Shown here in pieces: positions 52,514 through 60,833 of a stretch of DNA of 64,000 nt. A model generated the notes under the pieces. That model worked only from the letters and a program-made list of their open reading frames with translations. It did no database searches and was not told the origin of the DNA. How positions within the stretch are numbered: position 1 is the first letter of the stretch; each line of letters starts with the position of its first letter. The position numbers and the translations under genes were made by a program. The DNA comes from Guptibacillus algicola (GTDB lineage: Bacteria; Bacillota; Bacilli; Bacillales; Guptibacillaceae): positions 310,001 through 374,000 of the forward strand of contig NZ_JAIVAF010000001.1 of the NCBI RefSeq assembly GCF_020171805.1, given 5' to 3'.

Positions 52514-54544
52514 TTATTCCTCATTTTCTTTTTTATCTTTACTACCACTAGGAGTTTTTGCCTGATTCTTTAGTTCAAAGTAAGCATCTAAGATTCTTCC
52601 TCCGATTCTCTTATTAACAAAATCTGAACTCGAATCATTCACTTCAGGGACAACAACTGAAAAAGCAACTTCAGGATCTTGATAAGGAGCAAATCCAACT
52701 AGTGTTAAATTGTAATCTTCACCTATCTGAGCAGTACCCGTTTTCCCAGCAGCTACATAATCATCACTCTGGAAGAAATTATAGTTCGTACCTGCCGTAC
52801 CTTCTTTAGTATTCATGACCATCCACATACCTCTTTGGATGTGTTCTACTTCTTCTTTACTCATCTTCACTTTATTTAATACATTCGGTGTATTTTGATA
52901 AAGAATCGTGTTTGACAGCGATTCAGTTTCGGATGGCTCATGTACTTCTTTTAATAGATGTGGTTTAATACGGTATCCGCCATTTGCAATCGTTGAAATG
53001 TATTGAGCCATTTGCATTGGAGTATACGTATCGTATTGCCCTATCGATAAGTCGAGTAGATTACCAAATTGGCCGATTCCTCCGTTAAGCCCTGCGCTTT
53101 CACCAGGAAGATCGATACCAGTCGGTACCCCCAGTCCAAATTGAGAAAATGACTCTCTCATTTTGTTGTAGGCTTCCGGGTCGTAACTACTACGCTTCTT
53201 TGGCTCATAATCATACCCTGCCATCATCATTGCAATCTTAAACATGTAGACGTTGGATGATTTTTGTAGTGCAACTAGATCTGATATTCTGCCCATAGCC
53301 CTTGAAGTATAGGAAGATTTCGTCCTCCCATCAGAAAAACGAAGCACCTCATCTACTAGTCTACTATTAGGATCGATTACATCATATTGATATCCGGTTA
53401 GCACAGTGGCGCCCTTTATGGTGGAGCCCATCGCATATGAATCTCCGATTACTCCGAACGTTCTTCCTATAAACTTTCCATTATTGTAACTTTTTCCCGC
53501 TATCGAAAGGACTTCTCCCGTATCAGGGTCCATCATCACAACATATCCTCTAGTTGCTCCGTACTTTCTCGCAGATCGCAATTCTTCTTCGAGGATCTTT
53601 TCTACTTTTTGCTGTAGATCAATATCGATAGAAAGAACAAGATCATTGCCTCGCTGCCCTTCTATCACTTCTGGTTCTCCGATTGGTTCACCGGTTTTAT
53701 CTGTTACAAACTTTTGTTTTTCTTTTTGTCCTTTCAGGAATTCTTCATATTGCTTTTCAAGATAACTCACGCCTACTTGATCATTTCTGTCATAGTCTCT
53801 CATTCTGTAAAAACTTAAACTTTCACGAGGAATATGTCCCACATTTCCAAAGATCGTCTGTAGGGTCTCACCATATGGATATTCCCGCGTCGCATCTGCA
53901 GAAATATCAACTCCTGGTAATTCACCAAGATTCTCACTCACTCGAGCGATTTCATCTTCAGATAAATCCATTTTTATCGTTTGAGATGATAATGCATAGC
54001 CATTATCCATTGCTCTTTTTATAGCAGCTACCTCTAATTCTGTAGCATCATTTTTAATTTCAGCTAGATCTTCTTCAGTAATTCGCTCTATTTGAAGCTT
54101 ATATGCATCTGATGAATCCAACTCGTCCCACTCTTTCTCTGAAAGTTTCTCTTTCGCTTTATCAGGGCGGGTTACGATCCAGTAATCCTTTAAATCACGA
54201 TCCGTTACGTCTTCAGGGTCTTTATCTATATATTCTGCAAGCTTTTTAGCAAGATTTAACCTTTCCTGTTGATTCGTGTTTTGGGTCCTTATGTAAGTGA
54301 GGGCAAATTGAGGGTTATTGTCCACAAGAACTCGTCCATACCGGTCATACATTTTCCCTCTTGGTGCACTAGACTCTGCCGTAACATTTTCAGTTTGTTC
54401 AGATACTCGTTCGTATTCTTCACCTTCAACAATTTGAATGACACCTAAGCGTAAGACGAGCACGGAGAATAAAACAAATACTGATAAAAACAATATATTT
54501 AACCTCATAGGTACATGGTTCTTCTTCTTTTTATGATGGTTCAC
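52514..54544 (-). CDS. pbpA: Class B penicillin-binding protein PbpA (PBP2A type)
   Basis: A 676-residue class B transpeptidase for side-wall peptidoglycan. A basic cytosolic stretch and one membrane helix (about 14-35), a dimerisation domain, then the transpeptidase motifs STIK (Ser374), SSN (429-431) and KTGTAQ (about 603). Start is GTG 54544, 8 nt behind AAAGGA, giving VNHHKKKKNHVP; the frame extends 24 nt upstream. Works with the RodA/Mre elongation machine in B. subtilis. Confidence 0.93.
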   Translation of the reverse strand: MNHHKKKKNHVPMRLNILFLSVFVLFSVLVLRLGVIQIVEGEEYERVSEQTENVTAESSAPRGKMYDRYGRVLVDNNPQFALTYIRTQNTNQQERLNLAKKLAEYIDKDPEDVTDRDLKDYWIVTRPDKAKEKLSEKEWDELDSSDAYKLQIERITEEDLAEIKNDATELEVAAIKRAMDNGYALSSQTIKMDLSEDEIARVSENLGELPGVDISADATREYPYGETLQTIFGNVGHIPRESLSFYRMRDYDRNDQVGVSYLEKQYEEFLKGQKEKQKFVTDKTGEPIGEPEVIEGQRGNDLVLSIDIDLQQKVEKILEEELRSARKYGATRGYVVMMDPDTGEVLSIAGKSYNNGKFIGRTFGVIGDSYAMGSTIKGATVLTGYQYDVIDPNSRLVDEVLRFSDGRTKSSYTSRAMGRISDLVALQKSSNVYMFKIAMMMAGYDYEPKKRSSYDPEAYNKMRESFSQFGLGVPTGIDLPGESAGLNGGIGQFGNLLDLSIGQYDTYTPMQMAQYISTIANGGYRIKPHLLKEVHEPSETESLSNTILYQNTPNVLNKVKMSKEEVEHIQRGMWMVMNTKEGTAGTNYNFFQSDDYVAAGKTGTAQIGEDYNLTLVGFAPYQDPEVAFSVVVPEVNDSSSDFVNKRIGGRILDAYFELKNQAKTPSGSKDKKENEE

Positions 54545-54652
54545 GCTATTCTTCCTTTCAAAACACAATTAGACACCTGTAGAGTACAGGTGCCCTATCC
54601 CATATTTATTTACTATACTTAGTGATAGTCAGATTGTAAAGGGTCTAACGAG

Positions 54653-55903
54653 CTATTGCGCAGGCTTTGATGCTGACTTTTCATTAAACGCCTTAACAAT
54701 TTTAAGTTTTCGATAAAAAAGGTAAATAACAGAATGACCTATACCTAAGATCAACAATAGAAAGGGAACAATTTCAGTGTCCTTTGAAATGGAAATTGCA
54801 ATAAGAAATATTGTTATTGATACGATTCTGCCTAAATTTAGATAAACTTCTCTCACAACGATATACTCTATTCTCATCTCAGCAGCATTCCATGCTTTGC
54901 CGATGACATCATACGTTAGAGACACATAAGGCACAAAAAAGATTGGGTAAGCAATCGAAATACATATTCCATATATAAGCAATCGAGGGAAGGTTAAGTC
55001 GAGTGTTAGGATGAACACAGAGAGATATAACATCGTTCCTGCATATAATATTGCCTTAATGCGGAATCGTGGTTTTATTAGACGTGTGGCTAAATAATAA
55101 ACTAGAAACGATACAGCTGAGTTAACTAACCCAAACGTGCCGATCGCAAGTTCACTACCAGTCGTAATAAATACAAGAACAGCTATGATAAAAATGAATG
55201 TTCCTTCTCGTAGCCCTTGAAAAAAATGGGCATGGAGAACATTTAACCAATCGCTGTTGGATTTACGTTCATTAAAAACTCTCATAAATGAGAAATTCCC
55301 TTTGGCAGATCGTCGCTTTAAGAAAAAACTCAATATCACTGCAGCAAAAAAGAGTAGTAACGATACACCAAATATAATCTTATATCCTGTATAAGATTCA
55401 AGGCTTGAAATGACAAACCCCGCAAAGATAGGACCGATCATCCCCGCAAATGAAGTGAGTAGTCCAAGAAAGCCATTAAAAAAATCTCTCGTATCTGGTT
55501 CAGTTATTTCAAAAGTTAAGACATTGAATGCTAACCAGTAAAAGCCGAATCCGATTCCTAATAATGCCCCTAGTAAAATAAGCAAGTGCCCTGCATTTTG
55601 CCCTAAGAAAAGGACTGTAATATAAAACAGCGCTAGGAATATAACTCCGATTCTGAGAACAATCACCCGGTCCATCTTTTTAGCCCATCTACCGGCTAAA
55701 ATAAATGTGAGTGGTTGGCTTATGACTACAGATAAATTATATATCCCAATGTCCGCAAATTCACCGGTTTGCTTCCATAAATATACGTTGACGAACGTAT
55801 TGGATAGTGCGATGCTCAAGGCATATAATCCACCTATCGTTAATAGCAAAAGTAGGTCTTTTGTAACTTCTATATCACCCATCACATGTTTAAGAACTTT
55901 CAT
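54653..55903 (-). CDS. yqgE: MFS transporter YqgE
   Basis: A 416-residue major facilitator protein with about 12 helices; the A-loop reads AGRWAKKMDRVIVLR (about 70-84). The substrate is unknown. In B. subtilis yqgE lies between pbpA and sodA as here. Start ATG 55903 behind GGGGAG. It is followed 108 nt later by pbpA without a visible terminator. Confidence 0.88.
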   Translation of the reverse strand: MKVLKHVMGDIEVTKDLLLLLTIGGLYALSIALSNTFVNVYLWKQTGEFADIGIYNLSVVISQPLTFILAGRWAKKMDRVIVLRIGVIFLALFYITVLFLGQNAGHLLILLGALLGIGFGFYWLAFNVLTFEITEPDTRDFFNGFLGLLTSFAGMIGPIFAGFVISSLESYTGYKIIFGVSLLLFFAAVILSFFLKRRSAKGNFSFMRVFNERKSNSDWLNVLHAHFFQGLREGTFIFIIAVLVFITTGSELAIGTFGLVNSAVSFLVYYLATRLIKPRFRIKAILYAGTMLYLSVFILTLDLTFPRLLIYGICISIAYPIFFVPYVSLTYDVIGKAWNAAEMRIEYIVVREVYLNLGRIVSITIFLIAISISKDTEIVPFLLLILGIGHSVIYLFYRKLKIVKAFNEKSASKPAQ

Positions 55904-56003
55904 AGCGAACTCCCCTTTTTTCCTCCATCCTTATTTTGTATTAATTCTTGTTCGTTATGCGAAAGAATACAAAAGGGCAAGATGTTTTTGAAAGGAGAGT
56001 TCT

Positions 56004-56282
56004 ATGTATTATTTCATCTATAGAGGGGAAGTTATTCCCGATCAAATATTGAATAACCTTGTTATCGAAATAGATAGTAAAGCTATAAAAACCGGTCATC
56101 GTTATACATTTAATGAAGAAAAAAATTCGATTGCGGTATCTTCACTATTCATATCACGTAGAGAGAACCAGATTCTTGTTTCTAGTCCTTATGATTACTG
56201 TGACGGATGTTTGGTAACAGATGCAGTTATCCAATATATTTTAAGTCATCTCGGAAGTATGTATACAGTAATAGAGTCATAA
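56004..56282 (+). CDS. Small protein of unknown function (92 aa)
   Basis: A 92-residue protein that I do not recognise. It is soluble, with two cysteines spaced CDGC (about 67-70) that might bind metal or form a disulfide. Start ATG 56004 is 9 nt after AAAGGAGAG, a strong site, and a terminator follows the stop, which supports a real gene. It sits between divergent yqgE and convergent sodA. Confidence 0.7.
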   Translation: MYYFIYRGEVIPDQILNNLVIEIDSKAIKTGHRYTFNEEKNSIAVSSLFISRRENQILVSSPYDYCDGCLVTDAVIQYILSHLGSMYTVIES

Positions 56283-56283
56283 A

Positions 56284-56314
56284 TAAAACCCTGGCATAAT
56301 CGCCAGGGTTTATT
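56284..56314 (+). terminator. Bidirectional terminator between the 92-aa gene and sodA
   Basis: AAACCCTGGC / GCCAGGGTTT perfect 10-bp stem with a 6-nt loop, T/A-rich on both flanks. Confidence 0.85.
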
Positions 56315-56322
56315 ATTAAAGA

Positions 56323-56934
56323 TTATTTTGCAGCTTCGTAACGCTTAGCTACTTCATCCCAGTTAACAACATTCCAGAATGCACTAATGTAATCTGGACG
56401 CTTGTTTTGATATTTAAGGTAGTACGCGTGCTCCCAAACGTCTAACCCAAGAATTGGAGTAATTCCTTCCATTACAGGAGTATCTTGGTTTGGAGTACTT
56501 GTAATTTCTAGCTCTCCGCCTTTAACGACTAGCCATGCCCAACCTGAACCAAAACGTCCAGCAGCAGCACTAGCGAATTCGTCTTTAAAGCTTTCAAAGC
56601 TACCGTATTTCTTTTTGATTGCTTCGCTTAGGTCACCTGATGGCTCTCCGCCGCCATTTGGGCTAAGTACTTGCCAGAAAAGAGTATGGTTAGCATGTCC
56701 GCCACCATTGTTTCTTACAGCAGTACGAATACCTTCTGGTACAGCATCCAGGTTGCCAAGAAGATCTTCAAGGCTCTTGTCTGCTAGATTATCGTGACCC
56801 TCAAGTGCACCGTTAAGCTTTGTTACATAAGCATTATGGTGTTTACCGTGGTGGATCTTCATTGTTTCTTCGTCAATATGTGGTTCTAGTGCGTTAAAAT
56901 CGTAAGGTAGTTGTGGTAGTTCAAATTTAGCCAT
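56323..56934 (-). CDS. sodA: Superoxide dismutase (Mn type)
   Basis: A 203-residue Mn/Fe superoxide dismutase, detoxifying superoxide in the cytosol. Metal ligands His28, His83, Asp165 and His169 are all present ([18 protein letters not shown]), with [18 protein letters not shown] and QDTPVM favour manganese. Start ATG 56934 behind AGGAGGAG. A good promoter is visible upstream. Confidence 0.97.
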   Translation of the reverse strand: MAKFELPQLPYDFNALEPHIDEETMKIHHGKHHNAYVTKLNGALEGHDNLADKSLEDLLGNLDAVPEGIRTAVRNNGGGHANHTLFWQVLSPNGGGEPSGDLSEAIKKKYGSFESFKDEFASAAAGRFGSGWAWLVVKGGELEITSTPNQDTPVMEGITPILGLDVWEHAYYLKYQNKRPDYISAFWNVVNWDEVAKRYEAAK

Positions 56935-57020
56935 TGTAAATCTCCTCCTTTAAAAGTATGTAACTCCAAGTGACTAGACGTTCATTGTCACAAGGCGTGA
57001 TTACGATGTATCACATTTTT

Positions 57021-57049
57021 ACAGTAGCAGATTTATCCACTGTTTTCAA
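57021..57049 (-). promoter_or_regulatory. Promoter of sodA
   Basis: TTGAAA (57049-57044), 17-bp spacer, TACTGT (57026-57021) with a TG one base before the -10, on the minus strand; 87 nt before the sodA start. Confidence 0.65.
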
Positions 57050-57110
57050 ATGATTAACACCTAATCGCCTAGCCACTTTTTATATTTCCACGTTTAAAGG
57101 ATAATAAACA

Positions 57111-57134
57111 TAAAAAAACCACCTGATAGGTGGT
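57111..57134 (-). terminator. Terminator of the tRNA array
   Basis: ACCACCT / AGGTGGT stem with a 3-nt loop followed by seven T on the minus strand, 16 nt after the 3' end of tRNA-Phe. Confidence 0.88.
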
Positions 57135-57149
57135 GAATCGATTTAATAA

Positions 57150-57225
57150 TGGTGGCTCCGGACGGAATCGAACCGCCGACACGTGGATTTTCAGTCCACT
57201 GCTCTACCGACTGAGCTACAGAGCC
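57150..57225 (-). tRNA. tRNA-Phe (GAA)
   Basis: Complete cloverleaf, acceptor GGCTCTG / CGGAGCC, anticodon loop CTGAAAA giving GAA, CCA encoded. Its first 25 nucleotides recur twice in the tandem repeat directly upstream. Confidence 0.96.
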
Positions 57226-57524
57226 GAGTTTGTTAATTTGTCCATCAGTTTGTAATGTGTAAAACCACTGTCCCTTCCTCTTCTAGCAATCCTTCGAAGC
57301 TTGCTGTGTCGGGACAACTCGTCGGATATTCAATGATGTTTTGCTCGTTGCTCTACCGACTGAGCTACAGAGCCGAGTTTGTTAATTTGTCCATCAGTTT
57401 GTAATGTGTATACCACTGCCCCTTCCTCTTCTAGCAATGCTTCGAAGCTTGCTGTGTCGGGACAACTCGTCGGATATTCAATGATGTTTTGCTCGTTGCT
57501 CTACCGACTGAGCTACAGAGCCGA
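57201..57524 (-). repeat. Tandem 149/148-bp repeat carrying 5' fragments of tRNA-Phe
   Basis: Units 57201-57349 (149 bp) and 57350-57497 (148 bp) differ by about three substitutions and one indel (near 57260-57270, 57271, 57291). Each unit begins, on the plus strand, with the complement of tRNA-Phe nucleotides 1-25, and a third 25-27 bp copy closes the array at 57498-57524. So three copies of the tRNA-Phe 5' end exist, but only the first continues into a full tRNA. The remaining 124 bp of the unit match nothing else in the window. The unit carries no terminator. Confidence 0.9.
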
Positions 57525-57654
57525 ATCAATATGTATGTTCTCAAATAGTAATTAAAACAAGTGAAGCTATAGTTTAGATTATGTAGCGTGCTTTTAAGTC
57601 ATAGAGAGTAATCACTAATTATGAGTTTAGGTTGCCCCTAAAGGGACTACGATT

Positions 57655-57694
57655 AAATTTTAACTTCGAAGGTTAATCGACGTAGTTAAAATTT
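57655..57694 (-). repeat. 10-bp inverted repeat between tRNA-fMet and the repeat array
   Basis: AAATTTTAAC (57655-57664) and GTTAAAATTT (57685-57694) are perfect inverted arms with a 20-nt loop, just downstream of tRNA-fMet. The remainder of 57525-57699 is AT-rich with no gene seen. It may be an RNA-processing or weak termination hairpin. Confidence 0.55.
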
Positions 57695-57699
57695 GACTA

Positions 57700-57776
57700 T
57701 GGTTGCGGGAGCAGGATTTGAACCTGCGACCTTCGGATTATGAGCCCGACGAGCTACCGAACTGCTCCATCCCGCG
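57700..57776 (-). tRNA. Initiator tRNA-fMet (CAU)
   Basis: 77-nt cloverleaf with anticodon CAU and the initiator hallmarks: C1-A72 mismatch (CGCGGGA / TCCCGCA) and three G-C pairs in the anticodon stem (GGG). CCA encoded. Confidence 0.95.
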
Positions 57777-57853
57777 ACGATATGAATGATTGAATCTGCA
57801 CTTGCTTTTATATGCTGTGCACTGTTTCTTTCTCTTGCTGTGAAAGAAATAAA

Positions 57854-57946
57854 TGGCGGAGGAAGAGGGATTCGAACCCCCGCGGGCCGTTAAGCCCCTG
57901 TCGGTTTTCAAGACCGATCCCTTCAGCCAGACTTGGGTATTCCTCC
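57854..57946 (-). tRNA. tRNA-Ser (UGA)
   Basis: 93-nt class II tRNA with long variable arm, acceptor GGAGGAA / TTCCTCC, anticodon loop CTTGAAA giving UGA, discriminator G, CCA encoded. Confidence 0.95.
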
Positions 57947-57954
57947 GAGCACTT

Positions 57955-58031
57955 TGGTGGACCCTGCAGGACTCGAACCTGCGACCGGACGGTTATGAGC
58001 CGTCAGCTCTAACCAGCTGAGCTAAGGGTCC
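57955..58031 (-). tRNA. tRNA-Ile2 (CAU, lysidine-modified)
   Basis: 77 nt, acceptor GGACCCT / AGGGTCC, discriminator A, anticodon CAU in loop CTCATAA. Body and position (between Met and Ser as in B. subtilis trnB) point to the isoleucine tRNA whose C34 is changed to lysidine by TilS, not to a third methionine tRNA. CCA encoded. Confidence 0.85.
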
Positions 58032-58043
58032 GTATGTAATTAA

Positions 58044-58120
58044 TGGGGCGGCTGATGGGAATTGAACCCACGAATGCCGGAATCACAATCCGGTGCGTTA
58101 ACCACTTCGCCACAACCGCC
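58044..58120 (-). tRNA. tRNA-His (GUG)
   Basis: 77 nt including the encoded G-1 that pairs with C73, acceptor GCGGTTG / CAGCCGC, anticodon loop TTGTGAT giving GUG, CCA encoded. Confidence 0.95.
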
Positions 58121-58141
58121 ATGAGGTATCGTGAAATTATA

Positions 58142-58218
58142 TGGTAGCGGCGGAGGGGATCGAACCCCCGACCTCACGGGTATGAACCGTACGCTCTAGC
58201 CAGCTGAGCTACACCGCC
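58142..58218 (-). tRNA. Elongator tRNA-Met (CAU)
   Basis: 77 nt, acceptor GGCGGTG / CGCCGCT, anticodon loop TTCATAC giving CAU, discriminator A, CCA encoded. It lacks initiator features. Confidence 0.93.
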
Positions 58219-58221
58219 ATA

Positions 58222-58296
58222 TGGCTCCACAGGTAGGATTCGAACCTACGACCGATCGGTTAACAGCCGATAGCTCTACCACTGAGCTACTGTGGA
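58222..58296 (-). tRNA. tRNA-Asn (GUU)
   Basis: 75 nt, acceptor TCCACAG / CTGTGGA, anticodon loop CTGTTAA giving GUU, discriminator G, CCA encoded. First tRNA of the array. Confidence 0.95.
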
Positions 58297-58321
58297 ATAA
58301 TCTCTCTTAACGACAAGAATA

Positions 58322-58351
58322 ACTATATCACAGCAGTAGATTTAATGTCAA
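58322..58351 (-). promoter_or_regulatory. Promoter of the tRNA array
   Basis: TTGACA (58351-58346), 18-bp spacer, TATAGT (58327-58322) with a TG extension before the -10, on the minus strand; 25 nt before tRNA-Asn. A typical strong stable-RNA promoter. Confidence 0.85.
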
Positions 58352-58433
58352 TAACTTTTGCAATATAATTTTCTTGGCTGAAAAATCAGCGATGAAATTA
58401 CTATAGCACGGTTTCGTTTCTCTATCAAGATTT

Positions 58434-58916
58434 CTATAGGATATAGACCAAAAAGATTATGATCATCGCTGCTTGAATAACCCCCTTCATTAATGCTCCT
58501 CCAAGGAAACCAAGTAAAGACCCTACTCCTACTTTAACAGCCTCTTTTATGGGTTTACGATGAAAGACTAACTCTGCACCAACCGCACCAATAAATGGGC
58601 CAAGGATGATTCCAAGAAACGGTATAACAAATGGACCAAGAAGTAAACCAAATGTGCTCCCCCAAATAGCCGCTTTTGATCCACCGTATTTCTTTACACC
58701 AAATAAATTGCTGGCATAGTCAGCAAGGAACAATAGAGAAGTCAACAAGATTTCAATGATCCAAAAAGAAAGTGTCATTGATCCGAACTCAAATAAAAAT
58801 CCATAAACAAAGAATCCTATGTAAATAAACAACACAGAAGGAATAATTGGATAAATTAGTCCAATAAATGCAATTAAGAAAAGTGCTGCAATGATTATCC
58901 AATATAAGATAGTCAT
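58434..58916 (-). CDS. yqgC: DUF456 membrane protein YqgC
   Basis: A 160-residue membrane protein of DUF456. Five hydrophobic segments, with the repeated Gly-rich patterns [19 protein letters not shown] and [13 protein letters not shown] typical of glycine-zipper type family members. Function unknown. Start ATG 58916 behind a GGGGGGG-rich site (GGGGGGGAGTT). In B. subtilis yqgC follows sodA directly; here the tRNA array lies between them. Confidence 0.88.
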   Translation of the reverse strand: MTILYWIIIAALFLIAFIGLIYPIIPSVLFIYIGFFVYGFLFEFGSMTLSFWIIEILLTSLLFLADYASNLFGVKKYGGSKAAIWGSTFGLLLGPFVIPFLGIILGPFIGAVGAELVFHRKPIKEAVKVGVGSLLGFLGGALMKGVIQAAMIIIFLVYIL

Positions 58917-58949
58917 AAACTCCCCCCCCTTTTTCTTCTATTATATAGT

Positions 58950-58982
58950 ATAAAAAAAGTCAGGGCTACATAAGCCCTGACC
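58950..58982 (-). terminator. Terminator of the Na/Pi symporter gene
   Basis: GTCAGGGC / GCCCTGAC stem with a 7-nt loop and seven T on the minus strand. Confidence 0.9.
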
Positions 58983-58986
58983 ATCA

Positions 58987-60615
58987 TTACTCTTCTCCAA
59001 TAACTGCTTCTGCAATATTCACAGCATGGTCGCCGATACGCTCTAGATTACTGATCATATCGACAAAAACGATTCCTGCACTACCCGTGCACTCGCCTTC
59101 GTTCAATCTTAAAATATGCTGTTTACGAAGGGTTCTTTCCATCTTATCTATTTTATCTTCTAACTTCACAACTTCTTGAGCTTTCTCAGTATCCCAATTA
59201 TCTAAAGCATCGAATGCTTGTTGAAGGGTTGTGAGAGTTAACTCAAACATGTCATCAAGGTCTTTCATCGCACCCTCAGTCATCTTCACTTTATTACTAA
59301 GTTGATAATCTGCAAGTTCAACGATATTTTCCATGTGATCTCCTATACGTTCAATATCACGTACAGAGTCCATCAACATACCGTGACGAGTTGATTCTTC
59401 ACCAGAAAGAGAAGTTGCCGACAGTTGGATTAAATAGTCTGTTATTTTAGTATCTAAGTTATTAATAGCTTCTTCATACTGAGCAGTCTTTTCTGCACTC
59501 TTCTGATCTTTTGAAGTCACATATTTCGAAGCTTCTTTAACACCTTTATAAGCAAACTCGCTCATTCGGATAACTTCTTCTTTTGCCTGACCAAGCGCAA
59601 CAGATGGAGATCGTTCAATAAAGACTGGATCAAGGTGCTTTGGCTTATATTCAATAGCAGTATCATCACCAGGGATAATTTTTGTTACTAATACAGCAAG
59701 TAAAGCGATGAATGGGAACTGAATGATTGTATTAGAAACATTAAAGATACCATGCGCAAATGCTATTGTCATTTCTGCATTTAAGTTTAGTACACCTTGG
59801 ATATATGAAATAAACGGTGTGTACAGTGATAAAATAATCAAGAAGACTGTTGTACCAATTAAATTAAATATAACATGAGTAAGAGCTGCTCTTCTTGCTG
59901 CTACTGAGGCACCAATTGATGCTAAAACAGCCGTTACGGTTGTTCCTATGTTATCTCCAAATAGTACTGGCATAGCAGCTTGAAGCGACATAGCATCCTG
60001 AGAGAATAAGCTTTGAAGAACACCAATAGTCGCACTCGAACTCTGTACAATGACTGTAAATACGGTACCAATGACTACCCCTAATAATGGATTGTCACTC
60101 ATACTAACAGTAAGGTCTTGGAACGCTTGAAGACTTCTTAGTGGTTTCATACCATTACTCATCAGTTCTAAACCATAGAATAATCCACCAAAACCAAATA
60201 TGATTTGTCCAAGGTACGTAATCTTTTTCTTTTTAACAAAGAAGATTAATGCTGCACCAATAAAGATTATTGGTAATGCGTAATCTTTAATAGGTATACC
60301 AATAATGAATGCCGTTACGGTTGTTCCTATGTTTGCACCCATTATGACCCCGATAGCCTGTCTGAGAGTCATAAACCCTGCATTTACTAGTCCTACTGTA
60401 AGAACCGTAGTGCCTGAGCTAGTTTGTAATAAGATAGTAACAACTATCCCCGCTAAAACACCCATAAAAGGGTTCGTTGTAAATCGGTCCAATATATCTC
60501 TTAACCGATCGCCCGCAGATCTTTGAAGGCCATCACCCATATACTTAAGTCCAAACAGGAAAATTCCTAGACCTCCCACAAATTGAAAGATCATCTCCTG
60601 AACGTTGAGTTCCAT
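58987..60615 (-). CDS. Na/Pi cotransporter family protein with PhoU-like domain
   Basis: A 542-residue sodium-phosphate symporter (NptA/YjbB type). Two Na/Pi repeats with the signatures QTSSGTT (about 60) and QSSSATI (about 190), about eight helices in all, and a C-terminal PhoU-like helical domain (about 345-540; DIERIGDHMENI and LERIGDHAVNIAEA). It gives low-affinity phosphate transport, export or import, in parallel to Pst. The start is ATG 60615, 8 nt behind AAGGGG; the open frame runs 159 nt further upstream without a site and over the promoter. Confidence 0.9.
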   Translation of the reverse strand: MELNVQEMIFQFVGGLGIFLFGLKYMGDGLQRSAGDRLRDILDRFTTNPFMGVLAGIVVTILLQTSSGTTVLTVGLVNAGFMTLRQAIGVIMGANIGTTVTAFIIGIPIKDYALPIIFIGAALIFFVKKKKITYLGQIIFGFGGLFYGLELMSNGMKPLRSLQAFQDLTVSMSDNPLLGVVIGTVFTVIVQSSSATIGVLQSLFSQDAMSLQAAMPVLFGDNIGTTVTAVLASIGASVAARRAALTHVIFNLIGTTVFLIILSLYTPFISYIQGVLNLNAEMTIAFAHGIFNVSNTIIQFPFIALLAVLVTKIIPGDDTAIEYKPKHLDPVFIERSPSVALGQAKEEVIRMSEFAYKGVKEASKYVTSKDQKSAEKTAQYEEAINNLDTKITDYLIQLSATSLSGEESTRHGMLMDSVRDIERIGDHMENIVELADYQLSNKVKMTEGAMKDLDDMFELTLTTLQQAFDALDNWDTEKAQEVVKLEDKIDKMERTLRKQHILRLNEGECTGSAGIVFVDMISNLERIGDHAVNIAEAVIGEE

Positions 60616-60675
60616 CTTTTCAACCCCTTGCACCATTTTATTATTTTCGACAATACTCAACAAAGTCCCTTGTCT

Positions 60676-60704
60676 ATTATCTACATCACCCTTTCTTTTG
60701 TAAA
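60676..60704 (-). promoter_or_regulatory. Promoter of the Na/Pi symporter gene
   Basis: TTTACA (60704-60699), 17-bp spacer, GATAAT (60681-60676) on the minus strand, about 60 nt before the start. A single TTTACA is present, not the repeats of a Pho box. Confidence 0.6.
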
Positions 60705-60833
60705 GACTAAATATAGATTTCTTAAAAATTATTTGCATAGGGAAAAAAGTTTGAACGAGTATATTGTTCCCCAAGAGGTTAATAAGCTAAACTAGTTTAG
60801 AGGTTTGTGTAATTCATGGAAGGAGATTTGATT

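Noticed and set aside
57201-57524. CRISPR array or rRNA spacer
   Set aside because: The repeats are tandem 148-149 bp units with tRNA-derived ends; no short repeats with variable spacers and no cas genes.
57812-58012. 66-codon frame on the plus strand among tRNAs
   Set aside because: It is the antisense of tRNA-Ser and tRNA-Ile2; such frames are common translation artefacts of tRNA genes.
57955-58031. Second elongator tRNA-Met
   Set aside because: Anticodon is CAU, but the body and its place next to Met and Ser match the lysidine-modified tRNA-Ile2 of Bacillus.
60616-60774. 53-residue N-terminal extension of the Na/Pi symporter
   Set aside because: The frame is open but runs over the promoter and lacks a ribosome site; ATG 60615 has a good one.
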